From contig NZ_WHNQ01000015.1 in assembly GCF_009362785.1 (NCBI RefSeq), forward strand, positions 110,769-174,768: 64,000 nucleotides of DNA. Direction: 5' to 3'. A program made the position numbers and the translations under genes. Shown in pieces: positions 33,422-42,931 of this stretch; the first letter of the stretch is position 1; each line of letters starts with the position of its first letter. The DNA is from Paraburkholderia atlantica (GTDB lineage: Bacteria > Pseudomonadota > Gammaproteobacteria > Burkholderiales > Burkholderiaceae). The notes beneath the pieces were generated by a model, which saw only the letters and a list, made by a program, of their open reading frames with translations, had not been told where the DNA came from and made no database searches.

Positions 33422-35514
33422 ACGCGAACCGTACGACGCGCAGCCGCCCGGTGTCGCTCAAGCCCGTCTATACACGTGCCGATCTCGAAGGCCTCGCTCA
33501 CCTGGACAGCATGCCTGGCGAGGCACCCTTCGTCCGCGGGCCGTTTGCGTCGATGTACACCGAAAGGCCGTGGACGATACGTCAGTACGGAGGATATGCG
33601 CAAGCCGCCGACTCGAACCCCGCGTTCCGCACGGCTCTGACGGAAGGCGCGCAAGGGCTGTCCGTCGCATTCGATCTGCCGACACAGCGCGGTTACGATT
33701 CCGACGACCCGCGCGTGAGTGCCGATGTCGGCATGACGGGTGTGGCCATCGACACCGTCGAGGATATGGCGCGCCTCTTCGAAGGCATCGCGCTCGACAG
33801 GATATCCGTTTCCATGACGATGAACGGTGCAGTGCTGCCGGTGCTCGCCGCTTTCATCGTCGCGGCCGAGGAGAGCGGCGTGCGCCCGTCGCAACTGACG
33901 GGCACGATACAAAACGACATCCTCAAGGAGTTCATCGTACGCAACACCTGCATCTTCGCGCCTGAACCTTCGCTGCGGATCGTGACCGATGTCGTTGCTT
34001 ATCTCGCGACGGCGGTCCCTCGCTTCAATGCGTTGTCGGTGTCCGGCTATCACTTTCAGGAAGCGGGGGCGGACGCCGTCCTCGAACTCGCGCTGACGAT
34101 GGCCAATGCGCGCACCTATGTCGATGCGCTGATCCGGCAAGGCATGGAGGCCGATCACGTCTGCGAACGCATGAGCTTCTTCTTCGGCGTGGGGACCGAT
34201 TTTTACGTCGAGATTGCGAAACTGAGAGCGGCACGTCTCGTGTGGTCGACACTCGCACGGGAAAGCGGCGCACGCTCCAACAGGGCGTGTGCGCTGCGGA
34301 TGCACTGTCAGACTTCAGGCTGGTCGCTGACCGCGCATAAGCCGATGAACAATGTCGTGCGCACGGCTATCGAAGCGCTCGCGGCGATCTTCGGTGGCAC
34401 CCAGTCGCTGCACACCAATGCTTACGACGAAGCATTGGCGCTGCCGGGTGCGTCATCGTCGCGTCTCGCGCGCGACACGCAATTGGTGCTTCAGCATGAA
34501 ACAGGCGTGTGCGATGTCGTCGATCCTTGGGCGGGTTCGTACATGATGGAGTCGTTGACGGCGGACATCGCGAACCGCGTGCGACTACAACTCGATGAGA
34601 TCGAAGCGCGTGGCGGCGTGATGGAGGCGATACATTCCGGCTGGATTCGCGAGCGCATCCGTCACTCGGCGCTTGGCGTGCAGGCGGAAATTGAAAGTGG
34701 GGAGCGCGCGATTTTAGGCGTCAACTGCTTTGAGCGAGATGATGACGACGCGCCCATTGCGATCTCTCAAGTGGACGTGCAGCAGATTCGCAGGCATCAG
34801 GCTCGGCGGATTGCGGAAGTTAAAGCCGCACGCGATTCCGCGCCCGTGCGCGCGGCACTGGGCGCACTCGAACGGGCCGCTCGCGATGGCGCGGGCAATC
34901 TGCTCGAACTGACAATCGAATGCATGCGTGCACGAGCGACTGTCGGCGAATGCACGCAAGCACTCGAAGCGGTATGGCCGCGCCACCCGATACAGATTCA
35001 GGCAGCGGCAGGGCAATTCGGCGAGAGGCTTTCGGCAGATCCAGGATGGAGCGCTGCTCTAAAGACCGTGAGGGGCGTCGCGTCGCGGTTGGGGCGCGCA
35101 CCGCGCGTTCTAATTGCCAAGCTGGGGCAGGACGGACATGATCGCGGTGTGAGCGTCGTCGCGGCCGCGTTGGCGGATGCCGGCTTCGACGTCGTGACGG
35201 GTGAGATGTTCGCGTCGGCCGCCGAAACAGGCATAAAGGCGTTGAAGCATGATGTAGATGTGATCGGCATTTCGTCGCTGGCAGGTGCGCATGTTGAACT
35301 GGCATCGCTGCTGATAGACGAATTGCGGACGCGAAACGCGACTATCCCCATCGTCGTGGGAGGCAACATCGACGACAGCAGTCAGGCAGTGCTGAAAAGA
35401 CTCGGTGTGACTGAGTGTTTTCCGACAGGTACCAGCGTAGCGCATATCGTAGCGAAATTGGCCGGCCTGTCTTGCCGGGGTCTTGTCGAGCGTCCGAACG
35501 CATTCATGAGCTAA
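33418..35514 (+). CDS. Methylmalonyl-CoA mutase, single-chain
   Basis: The protein has 698 residues: the N-terminal substrate barrel and the C-terminal B12-binding domain in one chain. The mutase specificity residues are kept: Tyr in RPWTIRQYGGY (the family has RQYAGF) and Arg in KEFIVRNTCIF. The catalytic-site His is in SGYHFQEAGAD. The B12 motif DxHxxG is GQDGHDRG with His574 as the axial ligand. It interconverts succinyl-CoA and (R)-methylmalonyl-CoA. No MeaB chaperone or epimerase gene is adjacent. It is coupled (ATGA) to the LnmK-like gene, which suggests it feeds an acyl unit into the pathway and not general propionate metabolism. Confidence 0.93.
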   Translation: MNANRTTRSRPVSLKPVYTRADLEGLAHLDSMPGEAPFVRGPFASMYTERPWTIRQYGGYAQAADSNPAFRTALTEGAQGLSVAFDLPTQRGYDSDDPRVSADVGMTGVAIDTVEDMARLFEGIALDRISVSMTMNGAVLPVLAAFIVAAEESGVRPSQLTGTIQNDILKEFIVRNTCIFAPEPSLRIVTDVVAYLATAVPRFNALSVSGYHFQEAGADAVLELALTMANARTYVDALIRQGMEADHVCERMSFFFGVGTDFYVEIAKLRAARLVWSTLARESGARSNRACALRMHCQTSGWSLTAHKPMNNVVRTAIEALAAIFGGTQSLHTNAYDEALALPGASSSRLARDTQLVLQHETGVCDVVDPWAGSYMMESLTADIANRVRLQLDEIEARGGVMEAIHSGWIRERIRHSALGVQAEIESGERAILGVNCFERDDDDAPIAISQVDVQQIRRHQARRIAEVKAARDSAPVRAALGALERAARDGAGNLLELTIECMRARATVGECTQALEAVWPRHPIQIQAAAGQFGERLSADPGWSAALKTVRGVASRLGRAPRVLIAKLGQDGHDRGVSVVAAALADAGFDVVTGEMFASAAETGIKALKHDVDVIGISSLAGAHVELASLLIDELRTRNATIPIVVGGNIDDSSQAVLKRLGVTECFPTGTSVAHIVAKLAGLSCRGLVERPNAFMS

Positions 35515-35776
35515 GTCGTAAATGGGTTCAACCAGAGCGGCTCCGTTCGGCCTTCATGCTCGAGGCACATCAGACATGCGAAAAGTACAAGCATGTCGCC
35601 ACTGCAAGGATGCTAGAGATTTGATCGCGGGATAACAACCGTTAGACCCCGCTCCGACGAGGAACCCAGGCCGTCGCAATGTCACTGGTATGCCGGTCCT
35701 CGATGGAGCGACGACAAAGGGCGCGGAGGGTCCCTGCGAAATCCAAAATTGCGCTCAGGCGCTCAACACCGTCAAG

Positions 35777-36091
35777 TTACGGGTGGCTGTACATCGCGTC
35801 CCAGTCGGACTTCGACACCGCCGCGCGACCTGCGTTCGACGAACCATTTGCGGCACCGCCGTAACCACCGTTTGTTGCAACTTGCTGCGCGGCGACCTTC
35901 GCTTCCGCGGCTTGGATCGCGTCTGGATAGTGCGCTTGATCGCCATCACCACCGCGATAGCCGGCCTTCTGAAGCTGAACAAGTTCCGCGCGCACCTGGG
36001 CGCGGGTAATCGGGCCATTCGACTGGGCGGACGAGGCAACTGGCACTACGACTGCAACGGCAACTGCAACTGCTTGGATGAGGGACTTCAT
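35777..36091 (-). CDS. DUF4148 family exported protein
   Basis: The protein has 104 residues. A signal peptide (MKSLIQAVAVAVAVVVPVASSAQS) precedes the short DUF4148 core ITRAQVRAELVQLQKAGYR and a glycine-rich tail. The domain is almost confined to Burkholderiales, where small periplasmic or exported copies are common; function unknown. GGAG stands 5 nt before the ATG. It stands alone; no gene or terminator was recognised in the 262 bp to its left. Confidence 0.88.
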   Translation of the reverse strand: MKSLIQAVAVAVAVVVPVASSAQSNGPITRAQVRAELVQLQKAGYRGGDGDQAHYPDAIQAAEAKVAAQQVATNGGYGGAANGSSNAGRAAVSKSDWDAMYSHP

Positions 36092-36340
36092 GATTCTCCA
36101 CCGACTTTTGTTAGCGGTGCGACAACGCGTCTGCACCGACAGCGAAAGTCTAGGAGCCTTCCGCCCGAGGGTTAACCCCTAGTATTCGAAGGCATTGTTC
36201 CAACTGGCAGCAGAATGCTGGCATCTTGTCGCCAATGGCACTTGTCCCCAATAAGTTCAAACGTCGTCGTGCCGGCTAAATCGAAACGTCGGGTTTATCT
36301 CGCTCTTTCCTGTCTTTTTCCAAGGTTTTGGAGACCCGAA

Positions 36341-36372
36341 TGAAAAAAGACTGCAGAGATTTCTCTGCAGCC
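36341..36372 (-). terminator. Rho-independent terminator of the phn-linked MFS gene
   Basis: CTGCAGAGA and TCTCTGCAG form a perfect 9-bp stem with a 2-nt loop. Read on the minus strand it is followed by TCTTTTTTC, about 20 bp past the MFS stop codon, and should end the whole phn transcript. Confidence 0.75.
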
Positions 36373-36390
36373 CTTTGAATTTCCAGGCGT

Positions 36391-37836
36391 CTATGCTTCG
36401 CGCGTTCGGAAACTTTGCTGCGGTGTGGCGTCCGTCAACGCATCATCGCTGCCTTCCTCCAGCGAAATATTCCGGGTTTCGCGTCCCTTGACCCACCAGA
36501 TCGCGGCGGCAATCGGACCGGGCAGTGCGAGCGCCAGCAGCACGAGCAACGGTGCGGAAGGTGTGCCCGTCGTGCTGAAGGCGCTGGTCAACAGTAGCGG
36601 CGTAATCATTGCACCCACTCGACCGAATGCAACGGACACGCCCAAACCCGAGGCGCGCAACCGAGTCGGCAGGATTTCAGACGAAACCACATAAGCCGAG
36701 ATGTAGCCCCACGTCACGCCAAACTGGATCAGGCAGTAACCAAACACCATGGAAGGCAGCGTTTGCGCAAAGTACACTGCCAGAATCGCGAGCACGGTGA
36801 ACGTGTAGCTCGTGAACAGCGATGCGCGACGTCCCCACGATTCGAGCACACACGATGCCAGCAGGCCGCCGAGCAAAGCCGCTACGTTGCCGTAAATGTA
36901 GTAGATCGGCATAGCAGCAGCAGGCACTTTCATGTACGGCAGGATGACGAGCGCCATCAACGACAGTACGCCATACACAACGACTGCCTGCGAGAAGTTC
37001 AGCGCACTGGCAAGGCCGCACGGTCCGCGATAGCGGCCAACCAGCTCACTCACGTTGCGCCAGAACGTCGGGTGTGCGGGCACGATCGCGGTGGGCTGAT
37101 AGCGTTTCTGCGCCTCGGTTGCCGCGCTGATCCCAGCGCCCTTCGCATACGCGGCAATTTCATCGACGATTGCTTCGGCTTCGGTGACACGCCCTTGCTG
37201 CAGAAGCCAGCGCGGAGATTCGGGGATCACGCGGCGAATCCAGAAGAAAATCAGCGCCATCGTGGTACCCAGGCCAAAACCCACGCGCCACGCGATGTCG
37301 GGCGGCAGGAGATTCAGAGCATAGTACGAAACAATGGCCGACAACACGGCACCGAGCGGAAAACCCGACAGGATCAGCGCGTCGGTACGTCCGCGATTGC
37401 GGCGCGGAATAAATTCACCCATGGTGGCCGTCACGGCCGAGTACTCGCCGCCGACGGCGAGCGCAGTCAGTGCGCGGAACACGAGGAACGAGTGGTAATC
37501 CCACGCGAAGATGGTTGCCACACTGAACGCGGCATACCAGAGGAGCGTAGCCAGGAACAGGCGCTTGCGGCCGAAGCGATCCGCCAGGTAGCCGAACGCC
37601 ACCGCGCCGACCAGAATGCCGAGCACCCACACGCTCACTGCTAGCGAGCTCTGGGCCGCATCGAGGTGCCAGAGCGCCTTGATCGTGCCGAACACGCTAC
37701 CGATGATATTGGTTTCAAACGAGTCAAGCGTCCAGCCCACTCCTAGCGCGACCGTCAGCAGGGTGTGGAAACGAGTCCACGGCATGTGATCGAGCCGGGC
37801 TAAGGCGTCGGTCTTGATGGTGGTTCGGGAAGTCAT
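36391..37836 (-). CDS. MFS transporter at the end of the phn operon
   Basis: The protein has 481 residues with about 12 membrane segments. The loop 2-3 motif is FGYLADRFGRK, and the fourth-helix acidic motif appears as GGEYSAVTATMGEF. The PESPRWLLQQG segment before the central loop is typical of the sugar/metabolite transporter branch. It lies 90 bp past phnP on the same strand and before a strong terminator. The operon has no phnCDE ABC importer, so this carrier may import or export a phosphonate-related compound; that is inference. Confidence 0.85.
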   Translation of the reverse strand: MTSRTTIKTDALARLDHMPWTRFHTLLTVALGVGWTLDSFETNIIGSVFGTIKALWHLDAAQSSLAVSVWVLGILVGAVAFGYLADRFGRKRLFLATLLWYAAFSVATIFAWDYHSFLVFRALTALAVGGEYSAVTATMGEFIPRRNRGRTDALILSGFPLGAVLSAIVSYYALNLLPPDIAWRVGFGLGTTMALIFFWIRRVIPESPRWLLQQGRVTEAEAIVDEIAAYAKGAGISAATEAQKRYQPTAIVPAHPTFWRNVSELVGRYRGPCGLASALNFSQAVVVYGVLSLMALVILPYMKVPAAAMPIYYIYGNVAALLGGLLASCVLESWGRRASLFTSYTFTVLAILAVYFAQTLPSMVFGYCLIQFGVTWGYISAYVVSSEILPTRLRASGLGVSVAFGRVGAMITPLLLTSAFSTTGTPSAPLLVLLALALPGPIAAAIWWVKGRETRNISLEEGSDDALTDATPQQSFRTREA

Positions 37837-37926
37837 GTCGATATGTTCCTTTCCTGATTTGTTGCGATATTCGCCATACTAAGTAAAGTGAAATGTTGAA
37901 GACACATGCGAGTGATATCCCGCCGA

Positions 37927-38736
37927 TTACTTAGCCATGCGGTCCCCCTCGCACATCGGTCCAGTCCGCGAATCAGCGGGAAGGATGTGAGCCATGCCAT
38001 CGTGAGCAATCAAAACGCCTTCGGGCATGTCGTTTTCTGATTGCTGAAGTAGCCACGTATCGAACGTATGGGATGCATGAGTCATCCATGTACGCACTGG
38101 CCGCAGCTGCTTGACCAGCGCACAAGCGGTATTCCAGTCGTTGTGGTTGGCCGGCTGAGCCCTTGGCGGGAACGAGCAGTCGAGAGCCATAGAAAACGCC
38201 CCCCATCTCTGCAGCCACTCCAGCGTGGAAGGCGGCAAGCCGATCGTGTCGGTCAGATAGGCGAAGCGTTCTCCGTCCGGCCCCTCGATCGCATAGCCGA
38301 ACGTTGGTTTGGAATGAATCAGCGGCAGCGCCGTGAAACGCAGGTCACCGACATCGAACGTGCCGAATTTCTCAGCCTGATTGAATGCGAGCAGGCCCGG
38401 GTTGCGATACAGATCGGCGCAACCATTGCTGTCTGGCGGGCCCCAGGTCGGGATGGATTTCCCGACGCCCCAGCGCAGATGGAACAACCCCTGCACGTGA
38501 TCAGGATGGAAGTGCGTGAGTACGATCGCATCGAGACTTCCAGCCGGAAAACGCTCGGATAGGTCCACTAGCCCTGCATCGAGCAGAACGCAGGTCGTGT
38601 CCGTTTCGATCAGCGCGCTGCAGGGACGACGAACGCAAGCGGGCAAAGCTCGCGCTCGTGTACATGCGGGGCAGTTGCAGCCGTAAAGCGGTACGCCGCC
38701 TGCCGCGCCGGTGCCGAGGAAGGTAACGCGCATCAT
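37927..38736 (-). CDS. phnP: Phosphoribosyl 1,2-cyclic phosphate phosphodiesterase PhnP
   Basis: The protein is about 269 residues in the metallo-beta-lactamase fold. It has the metal motif THFHPDHVQG, a second histidine in LPLIHSKPTFGY, an Asp in LTDTIG, and an N-terminal zinc site in GCNCPACTRA (the PhnP-specific second zinc site). It opens 5-phosphoribosyl 1,2-cyclic phosphate, the C-P lyase product, to ribose 1,5-bisphosphate. The ATG overlaps the phnN stop by 4 bp; ATG 38733 is equally possible. Confidence 0.94.
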   Translation of the reverse strand: MMRVTFLGTGAAGGVPLYGCNCPACTRARALPACVRRPCSALIETDTTCVLLDAGLVDLSERFPAGSLDAIVLTHFHPDHVQGLFHLRWGVGKSIPTWGPPDSNGCADLYRNPGLLAFNQAEKFGTFDVGDLRFTALPLIHSKPTFGYAIEGPDGERFAYLTDTIGLPPSTLEWLQRWGAFSMALDCSFPPRAQPANHNDWNTACALVKQLRPVRTWMTHASHTFDTWLLQQSENDMPEGVLIAHDGMAHILPADSRTGPMCEGDRMAK

Positions 38737-39290
38737 GATGGCTCCGCACAACGGAGAATCAGCGAAACCAGTGCCTCTCCCGCCTGTTCGAGATCGCCGT
38801 CGTTGCGGATGATTTCCACTTTGCCGGCGCGCTGTTCGAGCAAGTGATTGCGCTGCAGGCGCTGCTCCACCTGCTCGACCGTTTCGCGACCGCGCGCCAG
38901 AAGGCGTTCACGCAGTACCGCTTGCGGCACTGCGATTTCGACCGGCACGAGGGACGGGTAGAGCGTGCGTGCCTGCGGCAGGTATTCGCGCGAACCGTTC
39001 ATCACGACGGTCATCCCCTTGTCCAGCCAGTGGTCGATCTCGGCCCCGATGCCGTATTGCAGCCCGTTGCTCGCCCAATTCAGTGCGAACAGATCCGAGT
39101 TGCTGCGCGCCGCGAATTCTTCCGGACTCAGGGCGACGTGATTTTCGCCACCTGCGTCTGCCGGCCGCGTGATGTAGCGATGAGCAAAGCAGATCTCCGC
39201 GTGGCCAGAGAGCTGTTCGCGCGCATAGCGCAGCAGGCTGTCCTTGCCGCTGCCTGAAGGACCGCTTACGTAAATCAAATTGCCTGGCAT
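38733..39290 (-). CDS. phnN: Ribose 1,5-bisphosphokinase PhnN
   Basis: The protein has 185 residues with the P-loop GPSGSGKDSLL near residues 9-19, and a kinase-like end. It phosphorylates ribose 1,5-bisphosphate to PRPP, closing the C-P lyase route. ATG 39290 gives the usual family N-terminus (MPGNLIYVSGPS) and follows GAGG; the longer frame to 39362 is not used. It lies between phnM (10 bp upstream) and phnP. Confidence 0.93.
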   Translation of the reverse strand: MPGNLIYVSGPSGSGKDSLLRYAREQLSGHAEICFAHRYITRPADAGGENHVALSPEEFAARSNSDLFALNWASNGLQYGIGAEIDHWLDKGMTVVMNGSREYLPQARTLYPSLVPVEIAVPQAVLRERLLARGRETVEQVEQRLQRNHLLEQRAGKVEIIRNDGDLEQAGEALVSLILRCAEPS

Positions 39291-39300
39291 GGAAGCGGCC

Positions 39301-40455
39301 TCAGTGATGCACGCGGCTCGCGCCGAGCACGAGCTTGCCGCGAGACCACACCTGGTCGGCATGCGGCAGGCCGCCTATCCGCTGGACTGCGACCAGATCG
39401 GCGCGCTGTCCCACCGCGATCTCGCCGCGGTCGCTTAACCCGGCTGCTCGTGCGGGATTGCGGGTCACGAGCGCTACCGCGTGCGCGAGCGAAATATCCG
39501 CGACTTCGGGCAGCTTGAACGTAGCTGGCAACAACGAGGCAGGCGAGTAATCGCCGCACAGGCAATCCGCGACGCCTGCCAGCACGGCATCGAGCGCACG
39601 CATGTTGCCCGACTGCGATTTGCCGCGCAGGATGTTCGGTGCACCGAACAGCGTGGCAATGCCGTTAGCGCGCGCGGCCTGGGCCGTTTCGAGGTTGATC
39701 GGGAACTCCGAGATCGTCGCACCGAGATCGCGTACCACGTCGATCTTGGCGGCCGAATCGTCGTCGTGGCTTGCAATTGCGACGCCCTTGGCGCGTGCCA
39801 GCGCAGCCAGCTGTTGCATGCGTTCGATCGCGCCTTTGGCTGCCTCTGCCTTCTGCCTCATGATCTCGTCGAGCGTGGCAGCGTCGGCCTTGTAGGCGTT
39901 CGCAAGATATTTGCGGAACGACTCCACGTCGCGAAACTGACCCTGGCCCGGGCTGTGGTCCATGAACGAGATCAGGTCGATCACGCCTTCGTCCATCAGC
40001 GACGACAGAACCGGAGGGGCGGTGACATCGGTAACCTCGAAGCGTGCATGAAATCTGTTGTCGATCAGCGCATGCGCTTGCCAGGCGTGGATCGAGCGGC
40101 CGAGCTCGGCTGCCGTTTCGTTGTTGCGCACGCCGAACTCGCGGTTCGCGAAAGACAGCGCATGAAATACCGTGGTGATGCCCGCGGACGCATTGCGCTT
40201 GTCTGCCTGCGCGCAGGCGAAGTCGATCGGAAAATACACGCCCGGACGCGGCTCGACCTCTTTTTCAAGCGAGTCGCAGTGCAGGTCGATCATGCCTGGG
40301 ATCAGCGTATGTTCTTCCAGGTCGACCACGGTCGCTCCGGCGGTGTGCTCCGGGTCGAGTGCCGCGATTTTGCCGTCCTCGATCAGCACGGCGAGTTTTT
40401 CACGCACTTCGTCGGCGAGAACGACGGTTGCGTTCGTCAGGAGTTGGCGGCTCAT
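39301..40455 (-). CDS. phnM: Alpha-D-ribose 1-methylphosphonate 5-triphosphate diphosphatase PhnM
   Basis: The protein has 384 residues of the amidohydrolase family. The N-terminal metal motif is MIDLHCDSLEKEVEPRPGV (a PhnM hallmark), the later histidines lie in SHDDDSAAK, and GVADCLCGDYSPAS precedes the C-terminus. It releases pyrophosphate from the ribose triphosphate intermediate. The start overlaps phnL by 4 bp. Confidence 0.95.
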   Translation of the reverse strand: MSRQLLTNATVVLADEVREKLAVLIEDGKIAALDPEHTAGATVVDLEEHTLIPGMIDLHCDSLEKEVEPRPGVYFPIDFACAQADKRNASAGITTVFHALSFANREFGVRNNETAAELGRSIHAWQAHALIDNRFHARFEVTDVTAPPVLSSLMDEGVIDLISFMDHSPGQGQFRDVESFRKYLANAYKADAATLDEIMRQKAEAAKGAIERMQQLAALARAKGVAIASHDDDSAAKIDVVRDLGATISEFPINLETAQAARANGIATLFGAPNILRGKSQSGNMRALDAVLAGVADCLCGDYSPASLLPATFKLPEVADISLAHAVALVTRNPARAAGLSDRGEIAVGQRADLVAVQRIGGLPHADQVWSRGKLVLGASRVHH

Positions 40456-41174
40456 TGCGTGATCGCTTCCGAAAGAGGGGAGTGGACAACCGGCGGTGCC
40501 AGTTCGATCACCTGGTCGGCAAGGCGCTCTACCAGGTCCGGGTGGTGGAAGATGGCGAGCATCGCCACACCTTCCGCTTTGATTCCTTGCAGGATCTCCA
40601 CGACCTTGTCGGTGGTGCGAGGGTCGAGGCTCGCGGTCGGTTCGTCGAGCAGTAACAGGCGCGGACGAGCGACGAGGCCCCGCGCCAGGTTGACGCGCTG
40701 CTTTTCACCACCCGAAAAGGTCGCAGGGGGCACTTCCCAAAGACGCTCGGGCACGTTCAGCGCATCGAGCATTGCACGCGCGTTGTCGCGCGCTTCGGCA
40801 CGCGCGGCGCCGCGTACGAGCGGCGGCTCGGCCACGACATCGACGGCGGCCTTGCGCGGCAGGCAGTGCAGGAACTGCGTGACGAAACCAATCTCGTGCT
40901 TGCGCAGCGCGAGCACTTCGTGCTCGGACGCCTGCGCGAGATCGACTGTCTCACCGGCTTCAGTACGGAACAGCAGGCTTCCGGCGCTCGCCAGGTAAGT
41001 ACGGTAGATGCATTTGAGCACCGACGATTTGCCGGCACCGGTCGGGCCGATCAGCGCGGACAGGCGGCCCGGCTCGACGGCAAACGAGACGTTTGCGCAG
41101 GACGGGATGGTCTTGCGCTGATCGTGCAGCGCAAAGTGCTTGCTCAGATTTTTAACGGTCAGGATCGCGGACAT
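40452..41174 (-). CDS. phnL: C-P lyase ABC-type protein PhnL
   Basis: The protein has 240 residues with an ABC ATPase fold: Walker A GPTGAGKSS, signature TFSGGEKQR and Walker B LLLLDEPTASLD. With PhnI it takes part in forming the phosphonate-ribose triphosphate. It is not a transporter ATPase in spite of the fold. It starts 9 bp after phnK. Confidence 0.95.
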   Translation of the reverse strand: MSAILTVKNLSKHFALHDQRKTIPSCANVSFAVEPGRLSALIGPTGAGKSSVLKCIYRTYLASAGSLLFRTEAGETVDLAQASEHEVLALRKHEIGFVTQFLHCLPRKAAVDVVAEPPLVRGAARAEARDNARAMLDALNVPERLWEVPPATFSGGEKQRVNLARGLVARPRLLLLDEPTASLDPRTTDKVVEILQGIKAEGVAMLAIFHHPDLVERLADQVIELAPPVVHSPLSEAITQ

Positions 41175-41183
41175 TGGTTTACC

Positions 41184-42014
41184 TCAGAGCGCGGAGGCCA
41201 CAAGCCGCTGCGTGTACGCATGCTGCGGGTCTTCGAGAATCTGGTCGGTCAGGCCCGACTCGATGATGCGGCCGTACTTCATCACGATCGTGCGGCCCGC
41301 TAGTAGGCGGATCACGCCGAGATCGTGCGTGACGGCGATCATCGCCGTGCCGAGTTCCTGCTGGATCTCGAGGATCAGATCGAGGATGCGCGCCTGCACC
41401 GAGAGGTCTAGACCGGTCGTCACTTCATCGAGGAACAGCAGCGGCGGACGGGTTGCGAGTGCCTTGGCGATCTGCACACGCTGTTGCATGCCGCCCGAGA
41501 ACTTCTTCGGCGACTCGTCCATACGTTCGGGCAGTACCTCGGTGCGCGAGAGCAGGTCGCGTGCGCGTTCCCGGATCTCGCCGAACAGCGTCACGTCGTT
41601 CATCAACAGGCGCTCGGCGATATTGCCGCCTGCCGACACGTTGAAGTTCAAGCCGAGGTGCGGGTTCTGGTACACCATGCCGAAGCGATGATTGCGCAGC
41701 CAGCGCTGTGCGGCGGCATTCGCTGCGAACAGGTCCCAGTCATCGTCTCCATCGAAGAAGCGCGCGGTGCCCGCGGTCGGCTTTTCATCGAAGTACAGCG
41801 TTTTGACGACGGTCGACTTGCCCGACCCCGACTCACCCATGATCCCGAGAATCTCGCCGGGTCGCAGCTCGAAGCTGACGTCGTGGGCAGCCACCACCGA
41901 ACCGCAATGCGGGCAGATGTTGGTGTCCTGTTCCGGTCCGGTGCTTTCGATGCAGCGCTCGCAGCCTGCGCCGTGAATCTTGGTCAAGCCGCGCACTTGA
42001 AGAATGGGGCTCAC
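41184..42014 (-). CDS. phnK: C-P lyase ABC-type protein PhnK
   Basis: The protein has 276 residues: Walker A GESGSGKST, signature KFSGGMQQR and Walker B PLLFLDEVTTGLD. It binds the PhnGHIJ core complex. The start is GTG at 42014, overlapping the phnJ stop (GTGA) with GAAGGAG 7 nt upstream; the long upstream frame to 42098 is not the real start. A CxxxC pair (CERCIESTG) near the N-terminus is typical. Confidence 0.93.
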   Translation of the reverse strand: MSPILQVRGLTKIHGAGCERCIESTGPEQDTNICPHCGSVVAAHDVSFELRPGEILGIMGESGSGKSTVVKTLYFDEKPTAGTARFFDGDDDWDLFAANAAAQRWLRNHRFGMVYQNPHLGLNFNVSAGGNIAERLLMNDVTLFGEIRERARDLLSRTEVLPERMDESPKKFSGGMQQRVQIAKALATRPPLLFLDEVTTGLDLSVQARILDLILEIQQELGTAMIAVTHDLGVIRLLAGRTIVMKYGRIIESGLTDQILEDPQHAYTQRLVASAL

Positions 42015-42931
42015 TGGACTGCTCCTTCGTTCGTTGCATTGGCCTTCTGATGAGTGTGGCCGTTGCGGTAGTCGTTGCAGTAGTCCGAATCCGAGCACTG
42101 GTACGACTTGTCGCCGTCCTCGCCGATGATCTCGTCGAGAAAACTGTCGATCGAGCCGCAGCGCACGCAGGCGCGGCGTTTGCCGTGCTCGTCGTGGAAG
42201 TCTTCCGTGCGGAACGGCACGTCGTCGAATGCGAGCGGGTCTGCGCGCGTATAGGGCGGCACCGCATAAATCTTCTTTTCGCGTCCCGCACCGAGCAGCA
42301 CGAGCGCGGCGGACATATGCAGCTGCGGCACGTCGTAGCGTGGAATCGGACTCGGGTCGATCACGTAATGACCGTTGATCCGCGTCGGATAGCGGTGCGA
42401 GATAGTGATTTCATCGAACTGCACGATGTCTTCGTACAGCTTGGTCAGCAGACGCGAGTAGTCACCTTCGCCATGCATGGTCTTGCGGCGCGCCTCTGAC
42501 GGTTCCACGACGACCAGCGGATCGGGGTACGGCACCTGCAGGACGAGAATCTGCTCTTCGGTCAACGCGACTTCGGGAATCCGGTGGCGCGACTGGATCA
42601 GCGTGGCTTCACTGGTGTGCTCGGTAGTCTGAACACCCTCGCAGGTGAGTTCGACGAAGTGACGCAGATTGACCGCGTTGACCGAGTCGTCTGAACCTTG
42701 GTCGATCACCTTGAGGGTGTCGTCCGGACCGACGAGGGACAAGGTGAGCTGCAGACCGCCCGTACCGAATCCACGGCCCATCGGCATTTCACGAGAGGCA
42801 TACGGCGTCTGGTAGCCGGGGACGCAAATCGCTTTGATCACCGCGCGGCGGATCTCGCGCTTCGCGTACTCATCGAGAAAGCCAAAGTTGTAACCCGCTT
42901 CGTCCAGCGGCAGTTCGTAGAGGTCGTTCAT
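42011..42931 (-). CDS. phnJ: C-P lyase radical SAM protein PhnJ
   Basis: The protein has 306 residues. It carries the four conserved cysteines used by PhnJ for the 4Fe-4S cluster and the catalytic thiyl chemistry: Cys255, Cys258, Cys279 and Cys285. It breaks the carbon-phosphorus bond of ribose 1-phosphonate 5-phosphate, giving an alkane (methane) and the cyclic ribose phosphate. Start and stop overlap phnI and phnK by 4 bp each. Confidence 0.96.
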   Translation of the reverse strand: MNDLYELPLDEAGYNFGFLDEYAKREIRRAVIKAICVPGYQTPYASREMPMGRGFGTGGLQLTLSLVGPDDTLKVIDQGSDDSVNAVNLRHFVELTCEGVQTTEHTSEATLIQSRHRIPEVALTEEQILVLQVPYPDPLVVVEPSEARRKTMHGEGDYSRLLTKLYEDIVQFDEITISHRYPTRINGHYVIDPSPIPRYDVPQLHMSAALVLLGAGREKKIYAVPPYTRADPLAFDDVPFRTEDFHDEHGKRRACVRCGSIDSFLDEIIGEDGDKSYQCSDSDYCNDYRNGHTHQKANATNEGAVQ

